A DNA stretch of 64,000 bases from Blepharisma japonicum (GCA_949751835.1 CATKHK010000113.1:62001-126000), one strand, 5' to 3'; numbered from the stretch's first letter, positions 33,056 to 44,307 are shown. The notes: generated by a model from the letters alone, not told the origin. Numbers and translations are program-made.

Positions 33056-33802
33056 ATGGTAAGCATGAGCTGTAAAATAACCGAAAGAATTCAATCCGAA
33101 GAAATTCAAAATGAAAATGAAGTTTATCCTTCGCTAGAAGACCTAGCAGCTGGATTTTCATTAGTAATTCATGCAAAAATTATTGCCGACCTTGAGTCAA
33201 GAACCAACACTGATTCTCCCAAAAATGAAATCTTTTTCAATAGAGACCACTTGATGAGCTTTTTAAATGCAAATTTGAATGATACTCCATCACCAAGTAA
33301 AATCTTTTCGTTTACTTTTAATTTATATCACTCGATGAGTCTGAATGAAGAATGCTTGCTGCTTACTTTAATGTACATGCTAAGATTTTTAAAAGCAACA
33401 GAAATAAAAATGTTTGCCAATAATTGGCAAATAATTGTAATTGGGGCAACTTTAACTTCTCTAAGGGTTTGTGAGACAACCCGCTGTTGTAACCTACAAT
33501 GTGAAAACATTTTCTTTGGCTTAAGTTTTGATGATTTTTTTGAAATAGACGGTGAATTTTCTCGGTTAATGAAGTATAAATTCGAAGTTGATTTGTCTTT
33601 ATTCGAAAGATGCTTTGAAGTTTTGGCTTGTGCCTGGGAAGAAGAGTCAAAAAAAAAAAGGAAATTAAACATAGAAAAGGTGAATGAAGTAATAAGAAAA
33701 TCAAAAACTTTTGCTGAAGTAGAAAAAGAGAGTGATTTAAGAATTGCTAAGAGCAAGAGAATATACAATATTGATCATTACTTACTTGAGCTTGATAGTT
33801 AA
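33056..33802 (+). CDS. Cyclin-Y-like protein, copy B5
   Basis: 248 aa, intact, TAA stop. Opens MVSMSCKITERIQSEEIQ, then NENEVYPSLEDLAAGFSLVIHAK. Cyclin box: NEECLLLTLMYMLRFLKATEI, FANNWQIIVIGATLTSLRVCE, FFEIDGEFSRLMKYKFEVDLSLFERCF. Its C-terminus (RIYNIDHYLLELDS) diverges from the shared ...INLDQFELD end. Upstream it keeps the CATCAAG-TTGCTCACTTATT block of the array. Right-hand edge of the array. Confidence 0.77.
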   Translation: MVSMSCKITERIQSEEIQNENEVYPSLEDLAAGFSLVIHAKIIADLESRTNTDSPKNEIFFNRDHLMSFLNANLNDTPSPSKIFSFTFNLYHSMSLNEECLLLTLMYMLRFLKATEIKMFANNWQIIVIGATLTSLRVCETTRCCNLQCENIFFGLSFDDFFEIDGEFSRLMKYKFEVDLSLFERCFEVLACAWEEESKKKRKLNIEKVNEVIRKSKTFAEVEKESDLRIAKSKRIYNIDHYLLELDS

Positions 33803-34468
33803 ACATTATTATTATAATAATCGACTGATTATATGTCATCTTTAATTTACATAGATAATCAATTTGCTATAAAATCTTGATAATTGGACAGAATTCTTAT
33901 TGCTATTTATATTTTGGTATTAACTGTGTCTAATTAAGAATAAAATTAAATTTACTGTAAAATATATATATAATAGTTTTTTTGTTGAAAATTAGCCTGA
34001 TAGCTAACCAATTGGTTGCATTATAAATGATTAACCAATAAAGATAAACTCAAAATTTCATTCTTGCTTTTCCTAGAAACTTTTATTTTATCGAACTATT
34101 TTACTTTATATCAGGGAAGCCAAAATTTATAAAACTATAAATATTAGCACATTTCCATTTTTTATTATAATACCATGTTTTAAAATTACATTTTTAATTT
34201 TGATGACACCAGAAATTGCAAATTTAAAAGATTTCGAATTAAATTTTGGTTAGTATACTTTACTATTATCAATATAAAAAGGTTTTCTTAATATTAGCAA
34301 TTTTTAATTGATTATATAAAGAAAGATATTGAATCACACTACTCATTTTAGTATTATATCATTAAGTTTTATATTCTTAAAATGCCTAATTTATCATCTG
34401 CTCAGATTTTTTCCACATTTTCAATTAAAAATTTTATTTCTCTTTTTATAAAAAGTTTATATTAGAAA
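33803..34468 (+). other. Intergenic spacer between the cyclin array and PP2C
   Basis: AT-rich, no open frame with coding character and no match to the array flanks was seen. The last part presumably carries the PP2C promoter. Confidence 0.5.
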
Positions 34469-35704
34469 ATGTCTATTTCAAGCCCAAATTCACGACTCAG
34501 TGAAAGAATCCCAGAAACTTCTCCTCATCTCCAATGAAAAGCATCAGTTCCTTCTCTTCTTCCCCTTTCAACTGATTATTTATCTACTCCGCGAATCTCA
34601 AGTGCACATACATCAAGATCTACTAAATCCTTAAAAAACCCGACACAAAATTTAACAGCTCGATCATCAGAGCCTGATGGAAGAGCATTAACGACACGTA
34701 GCACCGACCGAAGATTTTTTGGGAATTCTGAAACACCTTCAGACCAAACTAAATGTTCACTAAAAGAAAATGGTTCAGTTAAAGCATATGCTGCAAGTAC
34801 AAATCAAGGATTAATAAGGAATTATAATGAAGATAGGGTCAGTATCATTTTAAACATAATGAAACCTTCTCACCGAAGTGGAGAACCATGGCCACGTTGC
34901 TCGTTTTTTGGTGTTTATGATGGACATGGAGGTGCAGCTTGTGCCGATTTTTTAAGAGATAATTTGCATCAATACGTGATAAGAAATCATTATTTCCCAC
35001 ACAATCCAAAGGAAGCTATCAGAAATGGATTCGAAGCTGCTGAACGAGCTTTTCTTGAGCTGGCTGAAAGGAATCAGCCAGTAGAAAGATCAGGGAGCTG
35101 TGCAAATGTTGTGTTAATTGTGGGAGACAATTGCTATGTAGCTAATGTAGGGGATTCTAGAGCAGTGATGAGTGGGGAAGGCGGAACGAAAATTTATCCT
35201 TTATCAAAAGATCATAAACCTTGTGAGGAAAAAGAGAGGCAAAGAATTATTAATAACGGAGGAAAGGTGTATCAATCCACTGCACAAGTCCAAGGAAGCC
35301 AAGTCTCAGGACCTTTTAGGCTTTTACCAGGGCGTCTTTCAGTATCTCGAACTATTGGAGATATTGAAGCAAAAATGCCGAGCTATAACGGAAACCCAAA
35401 TGTCTTGATATCAACTCCAGAAATCAAGGCATTCCGAATCCACCAGGATTTTGATTTCATTATTTTAGCTACCGATGGGATTTTTGATAAAATGACCAAT
35501 AAAGAAGTAATACAAAGCGCGTGATCTTGTATTTATGACGCGAAAACTAGAAATGCACATCAGTTGTGCGGGATTGCAGTGGAAAACGTAATGAGCACTG
35601 CTTTAAACAAAAAAACGACGGACAATGTTACGGTTGTGATGGTTGGGCTTGAAGGTTTTATAAACAAAATTGAAGAGCTTTACGGAAAAGAATGCTTGTC
35701 TTAA
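34469..35704 (+). CDS. PP2C-type (PPM) Ser/Thr protein phosphatase
   Basis: 411 aa, with TGA=Trp at 34535 and 35522, stop TAA. A ~110-residue Ser/Thr/Arg-rich N-terminal tail looks disordered. The PPM domain spans ~115-405 and has the standard motifs: NQGLIRNYNEDR, FFGVYDGHGG (metal-binding Asp151 and Gly), NVGDSRAVMS, LSKDHKP, RLSVSRTIGD, ILATDGIFDKMTN and TTDNVTVVMV. All aspartates expected to bind the two metal ions are present, so it should be active on phospho-Ser/Thr, probably in the cytosol or nucleus. A small fragment of a second copy lies at 32385. Confidence 0.92.
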
Positions 35705-35762
35705 TTTAATACGCTAAATTTGTGTTATTGGAAACTTTTATTATATATAGAAAAATCTGGCT

Positions 35763-36848
35763 CTATAGCCACTTCACTCTTTTTCCTTTAACCCACTCCC
35801 CTTTCAATGTTTTGTCAAGCTTAGTTTTTACATCAGTAAATGTGAATTCCCCAATTCCATCTTGTTTTCCATTTGCCCAATTCCCTTTATATATCCTCCC
35901 GTCAGGCCAAAAAAATTCTCCATATCCATTCCTAATATCTTTATAAAATTCTCCGACATATCTTTTTCCATCATTAAATTTAAATTCTCCGATCCCAGTC
36001 ATTTTGCCATTAATTCATTCCCCGTTATACTGATTTCCATTGCTTCATTGATAAAAGCCTTTTCCTTCAATGTGATTATTTTTGAAGTTCCCTTCATAGA
36101 AACTTCCATCAGATTTTGTTAATTTTGCATAGCCATGGATTCTACCATTTGCAAATTCTCCGTCTACTAAATCTCCATTGGAATATTTAAAAATTCCTTT
36201 TCCGTTGGGAAAGCCAGAGTCGCATTTTCCTTTGAATTCTTCTCCATTTTCGTTTACTAATAATCCTTTTCCTATAGGCTTCCCATGCTTGAACTTGCCT
36301 TCATACATTTTGCCATCGCTGTAGATGATTCTCCCATACTGGTCTTTTTTGCCTTGTCTGAAAAATCCTATGTATTTAGAGCCATTTTTATCAATTAAAA
36401 TGCCTTTTCCATGTGGTTTTAGATTTTTCAAATCTCATTCACCTTCATAAACTGAACCGTCTTCAAGAGTTACTGGACTTTTGTATATGACATCTTTTGA
36501 GTCTATTTTTAAATCAGGGTAAGCAAAATCTCCATATCTATTTTCAATATATTTTACATTTGATGAGAGAAGCTTTGATATTGGCTCTTTATAATATTCA
36601 AAAGGAAAATCCTGGTCTTCCTCCTCTTGTAGATCTTTTTTCTCCATATATCCTTTTGCTGCTGTTTTTAAAAGATATCGGCCTATATCTTTGGGAGTTG
36701 GAGTTATCTTAATATTGCTGATAACTAATTCAAAAGCTTCGCATTCTGCTTCAGTTTTAGCTTTACTGTCAATTATATCACTAAGATCAGATTTCATCGT
36801 CTTAACTTCTGTAGGCTTTTGAGCTAAGCATGCACAATAATTGCCCAT
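35763..36848 (-). CDS. MORN-repeat protein with lipid-anchor N-terminus
   Basis: 361 aa through TGA=Trp at 36435, 36045 and 36009 (all at the conserved W of a YEGEW or YNGEW unit), stop TAG. The first residues MGNYCACL have Gly2 for N-myristoylation and two Cys for palmitoylation, so membrane anchoring is likely. Residues ~130-350 hold about nine MORN units (GSVYEGEW, KMYEGKFKHGKPIGKG, DGSFYEGNFKNNHIEGKG, KRYVGEFYKDIRNGYGEFFWPDG, RIYKGNWANGKQDG). MORN repeats act as membrane- or scaffold-binding modules, common in protist cortical structures. No kinase domain follows. Confidence 0.88.
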
Positions 36849-37139
36849 TTGTTTTTATTATTTATTTTGCAATTTTGTTGATGGCTTATTTATTGATATA
36901 TTTTATTTTAAAATATTGGTTGATTTATTATATCTTAATTTAAAATTTAGGTTTATTAGCAATTTATGCATAAGCTATGCTAAATATTTTATAATATTTA
37001 TATTATAGAACATTATATTGGACTTCAAAATAAAATTGAGAATAAGATTTCAAAATAACTCTGGACTTATCAATAATAGATAATATTATTTTATGCTCAA
37101 AGCTTATATTATTTTTTTGCCTAGCTTAAATTAATAAAT
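36849..37139 (+). other. AT-rich divergent promoter region
   Basis: 291-bp spacer between divergently transcribed genes. Very AT-rich; no individual promoter element can be named. Confidence 0.4.
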
Positions 37140-38210
37140 ATGTTGATTTACCTCAGTTTTTTATCTCTTTTTTTCTTAGCGAATTCTTACCCAGACCCAA
37201 GAAAAGAAAAAATTTCAGCCTGCTTATTTCTTGTACACTTGAAAATCAGCACAGATAAAGATAGATTTGAAAAAATTTTCGCAGATGTCTCTCAAGACCA
37301 AAAAGAACGAGTCACTAATAAAGTTGTAGGGGAAATGGTGCTTAATTGTGTCCAAGACATAACACCTTATGTTGTAAATGAAATTCAATCAAAGTCCAAT
37401 TCATTGACCTATAAGCGAGATTATGACAAATTGTTATCATACAATAAATATGATCTTTATGGAGAGGTTAAGCTTAACTCAGAGCAAATGGAAATCATGA
37501 AAATTGCATTTGAGCAGTCACAAGAAATGCTTAATGAGCAATTTCCTGAAGAAGAAGAACCTGAAGATAACGAAAAATATAGGAAAGAAAAATTATCAAC
37601 ATGCTTGACGCTTTCTAGACACAAAGTCCAAGAAGACGACCCTATAATTAAACAAATTCTCCAAAAAATGCCTAAAGACCTTGAAGAAAAAATCACCAAC
37701 AAAATAATTGGAGACATCCTGATGACCTGCATGGATAAGATGACAAACAAAATTTTGCTTGATTTATCAGAGACCTCTTCATATGCAGATCTTACTCCTG
37801 AGCACAAAAAACTCCTAGCATGGGACAAAAACCAGTTCAAAAAGGGCAAAGAAATCACCTTTACACAGAAACATTTTACACTATTTGAGGAGGTATCAGA
37901 AGTTCAAAAAGAGATGGAAAAAGCTTATCAAGAAAAACTGGAGAAAGAAATAGCCAATCAAGAGAAAATGAGAAACACAAAGCCAGCTGAGGTGCCAATA
38001 GAAGAGACTAATTTCCCAAGTGAGCTATTGATCGTGGGAGTTGTTTTATTGACTCTTTTAGGATGTGGGTGCTATTTTGTTACAAGAGGAGGACATGAAG
38101 AGGAAAGAGGAAAAGAAGAAGATAAAGAAGAAATTAAAGAGGAAAATAAAGAAGAAGACAAAGAAGAAAAGAAAGAAGATTCAGTAAGTCAAAATAAAAA
38201 GAAAGATTAA
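37140..38210 (+). CDS. Acidic-tailed single-pass membrane protein with an internal duplication
   Basis: 356 aa. Signal peptide MLIYLSFLSLFFLANS. The lumenal part contains two similar ~110-residue halves: KISACLFLVHLK...VTNKVVGEMVLNCVQDI and KLSTCLTLSRHKV...ITNKIIGDILMTCMDKM, each with two cysteines spaced ~45 apart. A TM helix follows at ~298-318 (SELLIVGVVLLTLLGCGCYFV), then a cytosolic tail of almost pure E/K repeats (EEDKEEIKEENKEEDKEEKK). Localisation to ER or secretory membranes is likely. The Cys-paired repeat is not assigned to a family; a saposin-like fold is a guess. Confidence 0.7.
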   Translation: MLIYLSFLSLFFLANSYPDPRKEKISACLFLVHLKISTDKDRFEKIFADVSQDQKERVTNKVVGEMVLNCVQDITPYVVNEIQSKSNSLTYKRDYDKLLSYNKYDLYGEVKLNSEQMEIMKIAFEQSQEMLNEQFPEEEEPEDNEKYRKEKLSTCLTLSRHKVQEDDPIIKQILQKMPKDLEEKITNKIIGDILMTCMDKMTNKILLDLSETSSYADLTPEHKKLLAWDKNQFKKGKEITFTQKHFTLFEEVSEVQKEMEKAYQEKLEKEIANQEKMRNTKPAEVPIEETNFPSELLIVGVVLLTLLGCGCYFVTRGGHEEERGKEEDKEEIKEENKEEDKEEKKEDSVSQNKKKD

Positions 38211-38259
38211 AGAAATTCGGATCTAATTAATGATATACAGTCTTCAAAATATTAAGTAA

Positions 38260-39534
38260 TTACTGTGGCGAGGAGTCACTAGGGTCAGACTCATCCGTAT
38301 TTTCTCTCACTTCATGCTCGATTTCTGGAATTTCCACTTCCTCCTCTTTATTGCACACAAAGCACGAAAAAAAGCTTCAGCTTTTTTTGACCGAAATGGC
38401 CATAACACTTCTCCCACACTGAATCATCAAGCTTGATCCAATATCTAAAAAAATCGGTTTTTTTATCTGGACAAGCGTCCCAAACTTGCTTTCATTATCT
38501 TCCAACACCAGTTTGTCTTTAATAAGCCTTATAGTAGCATGGTTTCTTGACACAGAAATATCAGTTATCCTGATATCTGCATCATGGCCTCTCCCTAGGC
38601 GAATATTATTTTTATTAGTCATAGCTATCACATGGATAGTTCTTAAGTTGCTTCTATCTTTATTCAGATTTTCTAACACAATATAGTTAGAGTGAGGTTT
38701 TTCGAATCCTAAAAGGTCATGGGTTACGCCTTTTACGATCAGTTTATCAGGGTATTTCATCTTACAGAGCTCACATTCAAGGGTTTTCCAAGAATACGAC
38801 TTGGAATTGCTGATTTCTCTAGTTGTCACTTTGCTGGTCAATCAGTGACGTAAACAGTTTAAGTGAATTTGAGCCATTGTTCCTGAACATTTGCAAGGGG
38901 TTATAAGAGGGTCTTCTTCTGAAGCACTTTCCATAAGGCAAATTCTGCACTGTGCCTTTTCGTCAAGGCTGTTTAAACATTGGCTGCTGCCTTCAGACGC
39001 GACATCAACATTTAAGGGTTCTTCAGTAAGGACAGTTCTTTTGCGACTGCCTAGACCTCCATTGCAGATTTGGGTACATCTGAGCTCTGATTGGGTGTTT
39101 TCACTGGCGTCTTTCGAGCCATTTATTTCGTTGATTCTTAAAACAACCCTTCCGATGCGAATTATATCACCTTCTGACAGCTTATAGCCCTTTTGACCTT
39201 TGTAACCTTTAATTCCACTGACCACAAGTCACATTTTTTCGAAAGTCTGGTTTGATTCTTTATGGTTTTGGTAGGGGCGATTTAGGACAAAATTTGAGCC
39301 GGTTTGTGTGAGCATGGCCAAGACCTTGGAATTTTCTTCAGGTAATTTGGGCTCACCGTCTATATTATCTGTAGTAATTTGGTCTTGTGTACGGATTATT
39401 CAGCAGGGACCTGTGGCTTTGAAATTTCTTTTAGCTAAATTTTTAGTTTCGTAGTCAAAGAGACCATGGGAGTCTCGATTCCAAGTAGAAACTTGAAATT
39501 CGACGCTATGTAATGGATACCTTATGTTTGACAT
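38260..39534 (-). CDS. RINGv (RING-CH) and FHA domain protein, probable E3 ubiquitin ligase
   Basis: 424 aa; the frame runs through TGA=Trp at 39416, 39228, 38839 and 38377 to a TAA. N-terminal third contains an FHA-like start (LSEGDIIRIGRVVLRI, ~118-135). RING-CH at ~196-260: CRICL, CKCSG, HLNCLRHW and CELCK, the C4HC3 order of MARCH-type ligases. A full FHA domain lies at ~311-381 (IRLGRGHDADIRITDISVSRNHATI, with the R, S and N-H phosphothreonine-binding residues). An acidic tail ends the protein. No TM helices, unlike most MARCH proteins. Suggests a ligase recruited to phospho-Thr proteins. Confidence 0.85.
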
Positions 39535-39818
39535 ATTTTAAAAAATATTGATGCAGCAATTTCAGCTATAAAATTAAGGCTAATTATAAAACAAATAAAT
39601 TAAGATTATTTATTCTATAGAAGAAAAAAATAAAATGCAAAGTTGCAATACTAATAAATATTTTTTTATAAATTGTATAAATAAATTGTAATAAAATAAG
39701 CAGTATACCTGCTTGTAGCTTTATTTCATTTTCAACAGCTTTTTACCTTAATATTGTAATTTTTCATATTAAAAATTTATGTCAACAATTTGTTCAAATT
39801 TCTTTCATCGATATAATT
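39535..39818 (+). other. AT-rich divergent promoter region
   Basis: 284-bp spacer between the RINGv-FHA gene (minus) and the otubain gene (plus). Nothing specific was recognised. Confidence 0.4.
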
Positions 39819-41510
39819 ATGAGAGCGACTATTGTCAAAAAGGTACAAAAGTCAAGGCAAGGCTCAATAAGAAATCCAAAATCTTCTGTGAACAAAGAGG
39901 TTTTAAAGCCTTCCAAGGAAGCTGTGCAATCATCTCAGCCAATTAAACATAACTCGAGACAACTGACATCAAATTTTCAAAATACTTTACCAAGGCAAAA
40001 ATTATCTGAAAAAGCTGATCATGACTTAGACTCCCCAAATGGAATTGTTGACCAAGAAAGTAACCGGGAAAATCCTTGCCTTGGGGAGGCTTCCCAAAAA
40101 GTCCCAAATTTTGTAGAGTCAAACCCAAATTATTCTGATGCACAGCAAAAAACTTCAGAAATTCTAGAAGATAAATTTAAAATAGAAGCTTTCCAAGGGG
40201 TGATACAAGAAGTGTCAGATATTGTGGAAAACAGCCCTAAGCCTCAAAAATTTGAGGAGTCAAAAAATAAGTCAACAGAAGCCAAAGATGCAGCCTTAAA
40301 ACCTTTAGATTATGCAGTTTTGGGCCAGCAAGACTCAAAATTTAAAGAGAAAAATTCAAACCTTTCGAACTATCCAGAGATAAATCAAAAGGATGCTAAA
40401 TTTAAACTAGAAAGTTCAAAAATCCCTGAGAAAAGCTCAAAAACTCTTCAAATAGCAAAGAAAGATTCAAAACCCCCCGATAATCATCTACAAATTCTCC
40501 AAGCTGGGGAGCAGAATTCAAAACTCCCTGAGAATCAGCAAAAACCAATCAGCAACACTCTAAATATTCTAGATTTCGTAAACCCATCAAAAATCCCAGA
40601 TAAAATCGAGCATATCCCTATTACTCAGTCAATAGAAGTTGACGATATTGAAAACCTCTCCAAACCTCCAATCATAATTTGCATCAAACCTTTAAATTTT
40701 GAAATGAATTCAGAAAAATACCCTGAAACTGTAACCCCTTACTGGATTCCTATAGAAGAAATGAAAAAAATATCTCTTTATAGCCCAAGTTTCCAGAGAA
40801 ACGTTGAGGAACTTAAAGACAGAGGGTTTATTGGCTGAAAAAGAAGCAGAGGAGATGGAAACTGCTACTATCGAGCAATTATGAATAACTACATTCGGCT
40901 AATTTTTGAAGTCCATAGGGATGTCCATTTTGCGAACTCATTTCTCAGGCTAATTGAAAATATTCATATAGATATACCTGGATTTCAGGAAAGGCTAAAA
41001 TTATTTATTGATATCATTAATTACTTGCGGAGAATTAAAGCAAAAAACTCAATTCAAGCTTTTAATGAATTTAATAAGTTTACTCAAGATCAAGAATTCG
41101 ATAAGCTTAGCTATGAAGTAGGCAGAGCAATAGCAGCACAAACCTTAATAGACAAAAAAGACGACCCACTTTACCAGCCTTTTATATTTGAAGATTTAGA
41201 TTTTCTTATAAGCGAAATTTTAAAGCTTGGAGAAGAAGCAGGAGATCTAGCACTAATGATGCTACCATTAGGCCTAAATATCCAAATACAAATTTTTAGC
41301 TTTTTTGAGAAAGAGTTAGCTGTCACAAAATATCCTGAAGAATTTGAGGAAACAGCAAATAGACTTCCGCCAATTTGTGTAGTAAGAAGAAGTGGGCATT
41401 ATGATATTTTATGTTCAAATAAGGAGCTGGACAGTAATATGTATGACTTTGATACAGGCTGCTATAGCTTTATTATTGAAAATGATAAGAAACTACTGCA
41501 GGTGAAATAA
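39819..41510 (+). CDS. Otubain-type (peptidase C65) deubiquitinase with long N-terminal extension
   Basis: 563 aa; TGA=Trp at 40836 joins two open stretches just before the active site, stop TAA. Residues 1-~300 are a disordered K/S/P/Q-rich extension with loosely repeated QDSKF.., ..SKIPE-type units. The catalytic domain (~315-563) has RGDGNCYYRAI with Asp346 and nucleophile Cys349, helical middle region, and SGHYDIL with catalytic His527. That is the OTUB layout, which cleaves ubiquitin chains. The neighbouring divergent RINGv gene may only be coincidence. The extension is far longer than in animal otubains. Confidence 0.85.
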
Positions 41511-41598
41511 TGGTATTTTAGAAATAATTAGAATTTATGGATTCTTTAATTTAATTTGAAGTAAAAACTTTTTAGATAAGTTAATAAATACTTTATAA

Positions 41599-43401
41599 AT
41601 GGCGGTCTGCGACTCTAGTGATCTATTAATTGCTTGTGTTAAACAAACTATCACAAAAACCCAGCATTTGCCAGCTAGAAAACTTTTAGAAGTTTACCAA
41701 TACAAATTCCAGCACCCAAGTGTATATCAAGCCATCAACGAATTTTACAATGTTTATACTCGACGAATTTCTGAGCAAGAAAGTGTGGAATATTCAAGCC
41801 CTGAAGAGCAGCTAAGCCTTCTAGATCGATACTTAGAAAATATCATAAATTCGCTGCACAGGCTATCTAATTCTACACAAGAAGAAATTTTTAAAGATAT
41901 GGCTCTGATAACAAGAACAATTCAAGCTTTTCTTGTCACTCAAAATCCCTCAACAAGCCTAATTCATTTAATCAAAGAATATTCTGGCTATAAAGACGAC
42001 TTTTCTAACTATTATTTTGACAGGAAAAATTACTTAAAAGTCATTTTTGAGTGCATTAAAAGAGGAGACTTAGAAACTGCAAGAACCATTATCAGTAAAC
42101 ACCCAGAAATCCAACAAAATGCGAGAAAAGAGGTAAAGCGCACCACAAAAGAATTTTTCGCTTTAATTGATAGATGCTTGAACCCAGCCTCAAGAATATA
42201 TGGGAACCAATTTGGGACAAAAGACCAGAATAATTTTATGAATAATTTTCAAGCGATTTCAAGGGAATCGAGGAATTTGTTGAAAAATACTCTAGAAGGG
42301 GCAGAAAAAGATGACTTAAAAAACGAGCTACTTCCTTTAATAAAAATTTTGGCTGGGGATAAAGAAGCATTTATGGCAACAAAGCCAAACTGGATTGAAT
42401 ATGTAGGATATTTTAATTTTTTTATGCAAGGGACCATATATTCTCCAGAAGATCTATTACTAGACCTAAAAGACTCCAAGTTCAATATCCAAGGAATCCC
42501 TGACGAAATATTATTGAAAATAATCTGCACCAATAATATGCATGATGTCGCCCAAGCATGCAGCGAATGGTTTCCTTCATATTTTATGGCTCACATTATA
42601 GAAGTCCTCGTCATAATTGACAAACTTCCTAGAGAGCAGTTAGAAGAATTTGACCAATTAAACTACGCTGAACATTATTTCTATCATTTTATATTAGGAA
42701 TTTTGAGCGATCCTAACATCTCATTCAAAATTCCTTTAGAGTACTTATTAAATAACATGGGGTTTTCCCCTGATTTGCCATCCATGATAGAGACTGCCAT
42801 TTTGTATAGAATTAATAAAGAAAACCCTAAAGAAGTAATCAGTTACTTGAAAGAAAAAAAAATTGACGATGTATTGTCAGTTTATTATAAGGTTAAAGCC
42901 ATGCAATGTTTAGGAAATAAAGACTTAATATCTGCGTTGACTTGGAGCTATAATACAAATGACAAAGATTTAAAAGCAATTGTGGAGCATCATATTATAA
43001 ACTTTACTTTATATCAAAATACAAGAGATATTGAATTATTTTTATCAGAAATAATTCCTGATGTAAAAAACAGTTCTTCTGTAGTAAACTTTTTAGAACA
43101 ATATACCAAATTTTGCCAAGCTCTTTTAGATAATGATTTAAATGACGCAGCCAGCAAAATGGTCGATTTCTTTGTATTAGAAACTGCCCCAGAAGAATTT
43201 TTCCCCAGAATTTTCGAGAATGGCTTTGAGATCTTGCAGAGAGGGATCATTGTAAATCAGCAAAGTTTATTTTCAATTTTAAGGGTTTATGAGAAGATTG
43301 CTAGTGGACAAATTGTGGCGGAAAACATCACAAAAGAATTTTTAGAAGATTTAAATGCAGCATTAGGGAGATGTGCAGTTTTATCTTTATCTAGAAGTTA
43401 A
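41599..43401 (+). CDS. Nup85/Nup75-like nucleoporin (putative)
   Basis: 600 aa, all-helical, uninterrupted, TAA stop, 88 bp after the otubain gene. A single alpha-solenoid with Y-complex character: N-terminal RKLLEVYQYKFQHPSVYQAI, a central PNWIEYVGYFNFFMQGTIYS then EDLLLDL, and NYAEHYFYHFILGILSDPNI followed by a C-terminal helical repeat region (DLISALTWSYNTNDKDLKAI). Nup85 proteins have this size and organisation in the outer ring of the nuclear pore. No catalytic motif. Similarity is at the level of fold and a few motifs, so another solenoid protein is possible. Confidence 0.55.
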   Translation: MAVCDSSDLLIACVKQTITKTQHLPARKLLEVYQYKFQHPSVYQAINEFYNVYTRRISEQESVEYSSPEEQLSLLDRYLENIINSLHRLSNSTQEEIFKDMALITRTIQAFLVTQNPSTSLIHLIKEYSGYKDDFSNYYFDRKNYLKVIFECIKRGDLETARTIISKHPEIQQNARKEVKRTTKEFFALIDRCLNPASRIYGNQFGTKDQNNFMNNFQAISRESRNLLKNTLEGAEKDDLKNELLPLIKILAGDKEAFMATKPNWIEYVGYFNFFMQGTIYSPEDLLLDLKDSKFNIQGIPDEILLKIICTNNMHDVAQACSEWFPSYFMAHIIEVLVIIDKLPREQLEEFDQLNYAEHYFYHFILGILSDPNISFKIPLEYLLNNMGFSPDLPSMIETAILYRINKENPKEVISYLKEKKIDDVLSVYYKVKAMQCLGNKDLISALTWSYNTNDKDLKAIVEHHIINFTLYQNTRDIELFLSEIIPDVKNSSSVVNFLEQYTKFCQALLDNDLNDAASKMVDFFVLETAPEEFFPRIFENGFEILQRGIIVNQQSLFSILRVYEKIASGQIVAENITKEFLEDLNAALGRCAVLSLSRS

Positions 43402-43673
43402 GGTTAAATATATAACGATAAATAAGTTTGGTAGAAAAATACGATAATAATTTAAGCCAAGAATTCTATAATTAAAGAACAGCAGATTTAATAAATTTTT
43501 ATCGCCAATGAAAAATTATCATTTTTACTTGGCATTTTTAAAAATGAATAATTTTTTATATGGAAGATTTGAGTCCATCTTTCTTATTTTGTCGATTTTT
43601 GACTAGGTGGTGGTGAAAAATCTCATTTCTGTTTAAAATAAAAATTGAAATATTTAAAATTTAAATAAACTTG

Positions 43674-43901
43674 CTATACAGGCTCATTTGATTTTGAAAT
43701 ATAATTTAAAGCATCTGGCTCTCTTGTCTTTGCCAGTTGCCTTCTTTGATAGAGATCGTTGTCACCCAGTCTTAGTATTGGGGCTCTCCGTGCTTTATTT
43801 ACCAAAATCTGTCTTTTCATTGCTTTAATTTTAGTCGCTTCGTCACTTTCTGACTTGGTGTCTTGTAATTTTATGGATTGTTTGGTAATGCAGAGTCCCA
43901 T
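43674..43901 (-). CDS. Small putative lipid-anchored protein
   Basis: 75 aa, opening MGLCITKQS: Gly2 suits N-myristoylation and Cys4 palmitoylation. The rest is basic with VNKARRAPILRLGDNDLYQRRQLAKTREP, a sequence that looks constrained rather than random. No domain recognised. It fits between two well-supported genes with normal spacing. Confidence 0.55.
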   Translation of the reverse strand: MGLCITKQSIKLQDTKSESDEATKIKAMKRQILVNKARRAPILRLGDNDLYQRRQLAKTREPDALNYISKSNEPV

Positions 43902-44307
43902 ATTTTTATTGAAACTTACATAAGCATTCTGGAAAAGAAAATATTAAAACAAAATTGATCTGATATTAGAAGGTTTTTAAGATAAATTTGGTATAATAAG
44001 AAAACAAAATAGGTAAAGAAAAATATAAGTTATAAAATATAGTTTTGAATATTAAATTTGGAATTATGATTTTATAATAGTAAAAATGATAATCTCTGCT
44101 GAAACACAAAGAAAGCCTTTAAAGCTTTCTACAAAGGAGTTTCGACATTTTCGATAATGCAGATGATTTGATTGATTGATTTTCAACCATATTTAACTTT
44201 GATCTTGTGAAGCTACACTTAACAATATGTATATATATTTTCAAATAATATTTTGAATCCTCTAATAAAAAGGAATTTCCTCCTAAAATTATTTTAATCT
44301 TACAATA
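43902..44307 (+). other. Intergenic spacer
   Basis: 406 bp, AT-rich, with divergent promoters presumably at both ends. A ~24-bp GATTGATTGATTTTC repeat-like word at ~44168 is the only local pattern. Confidence 0.4.
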
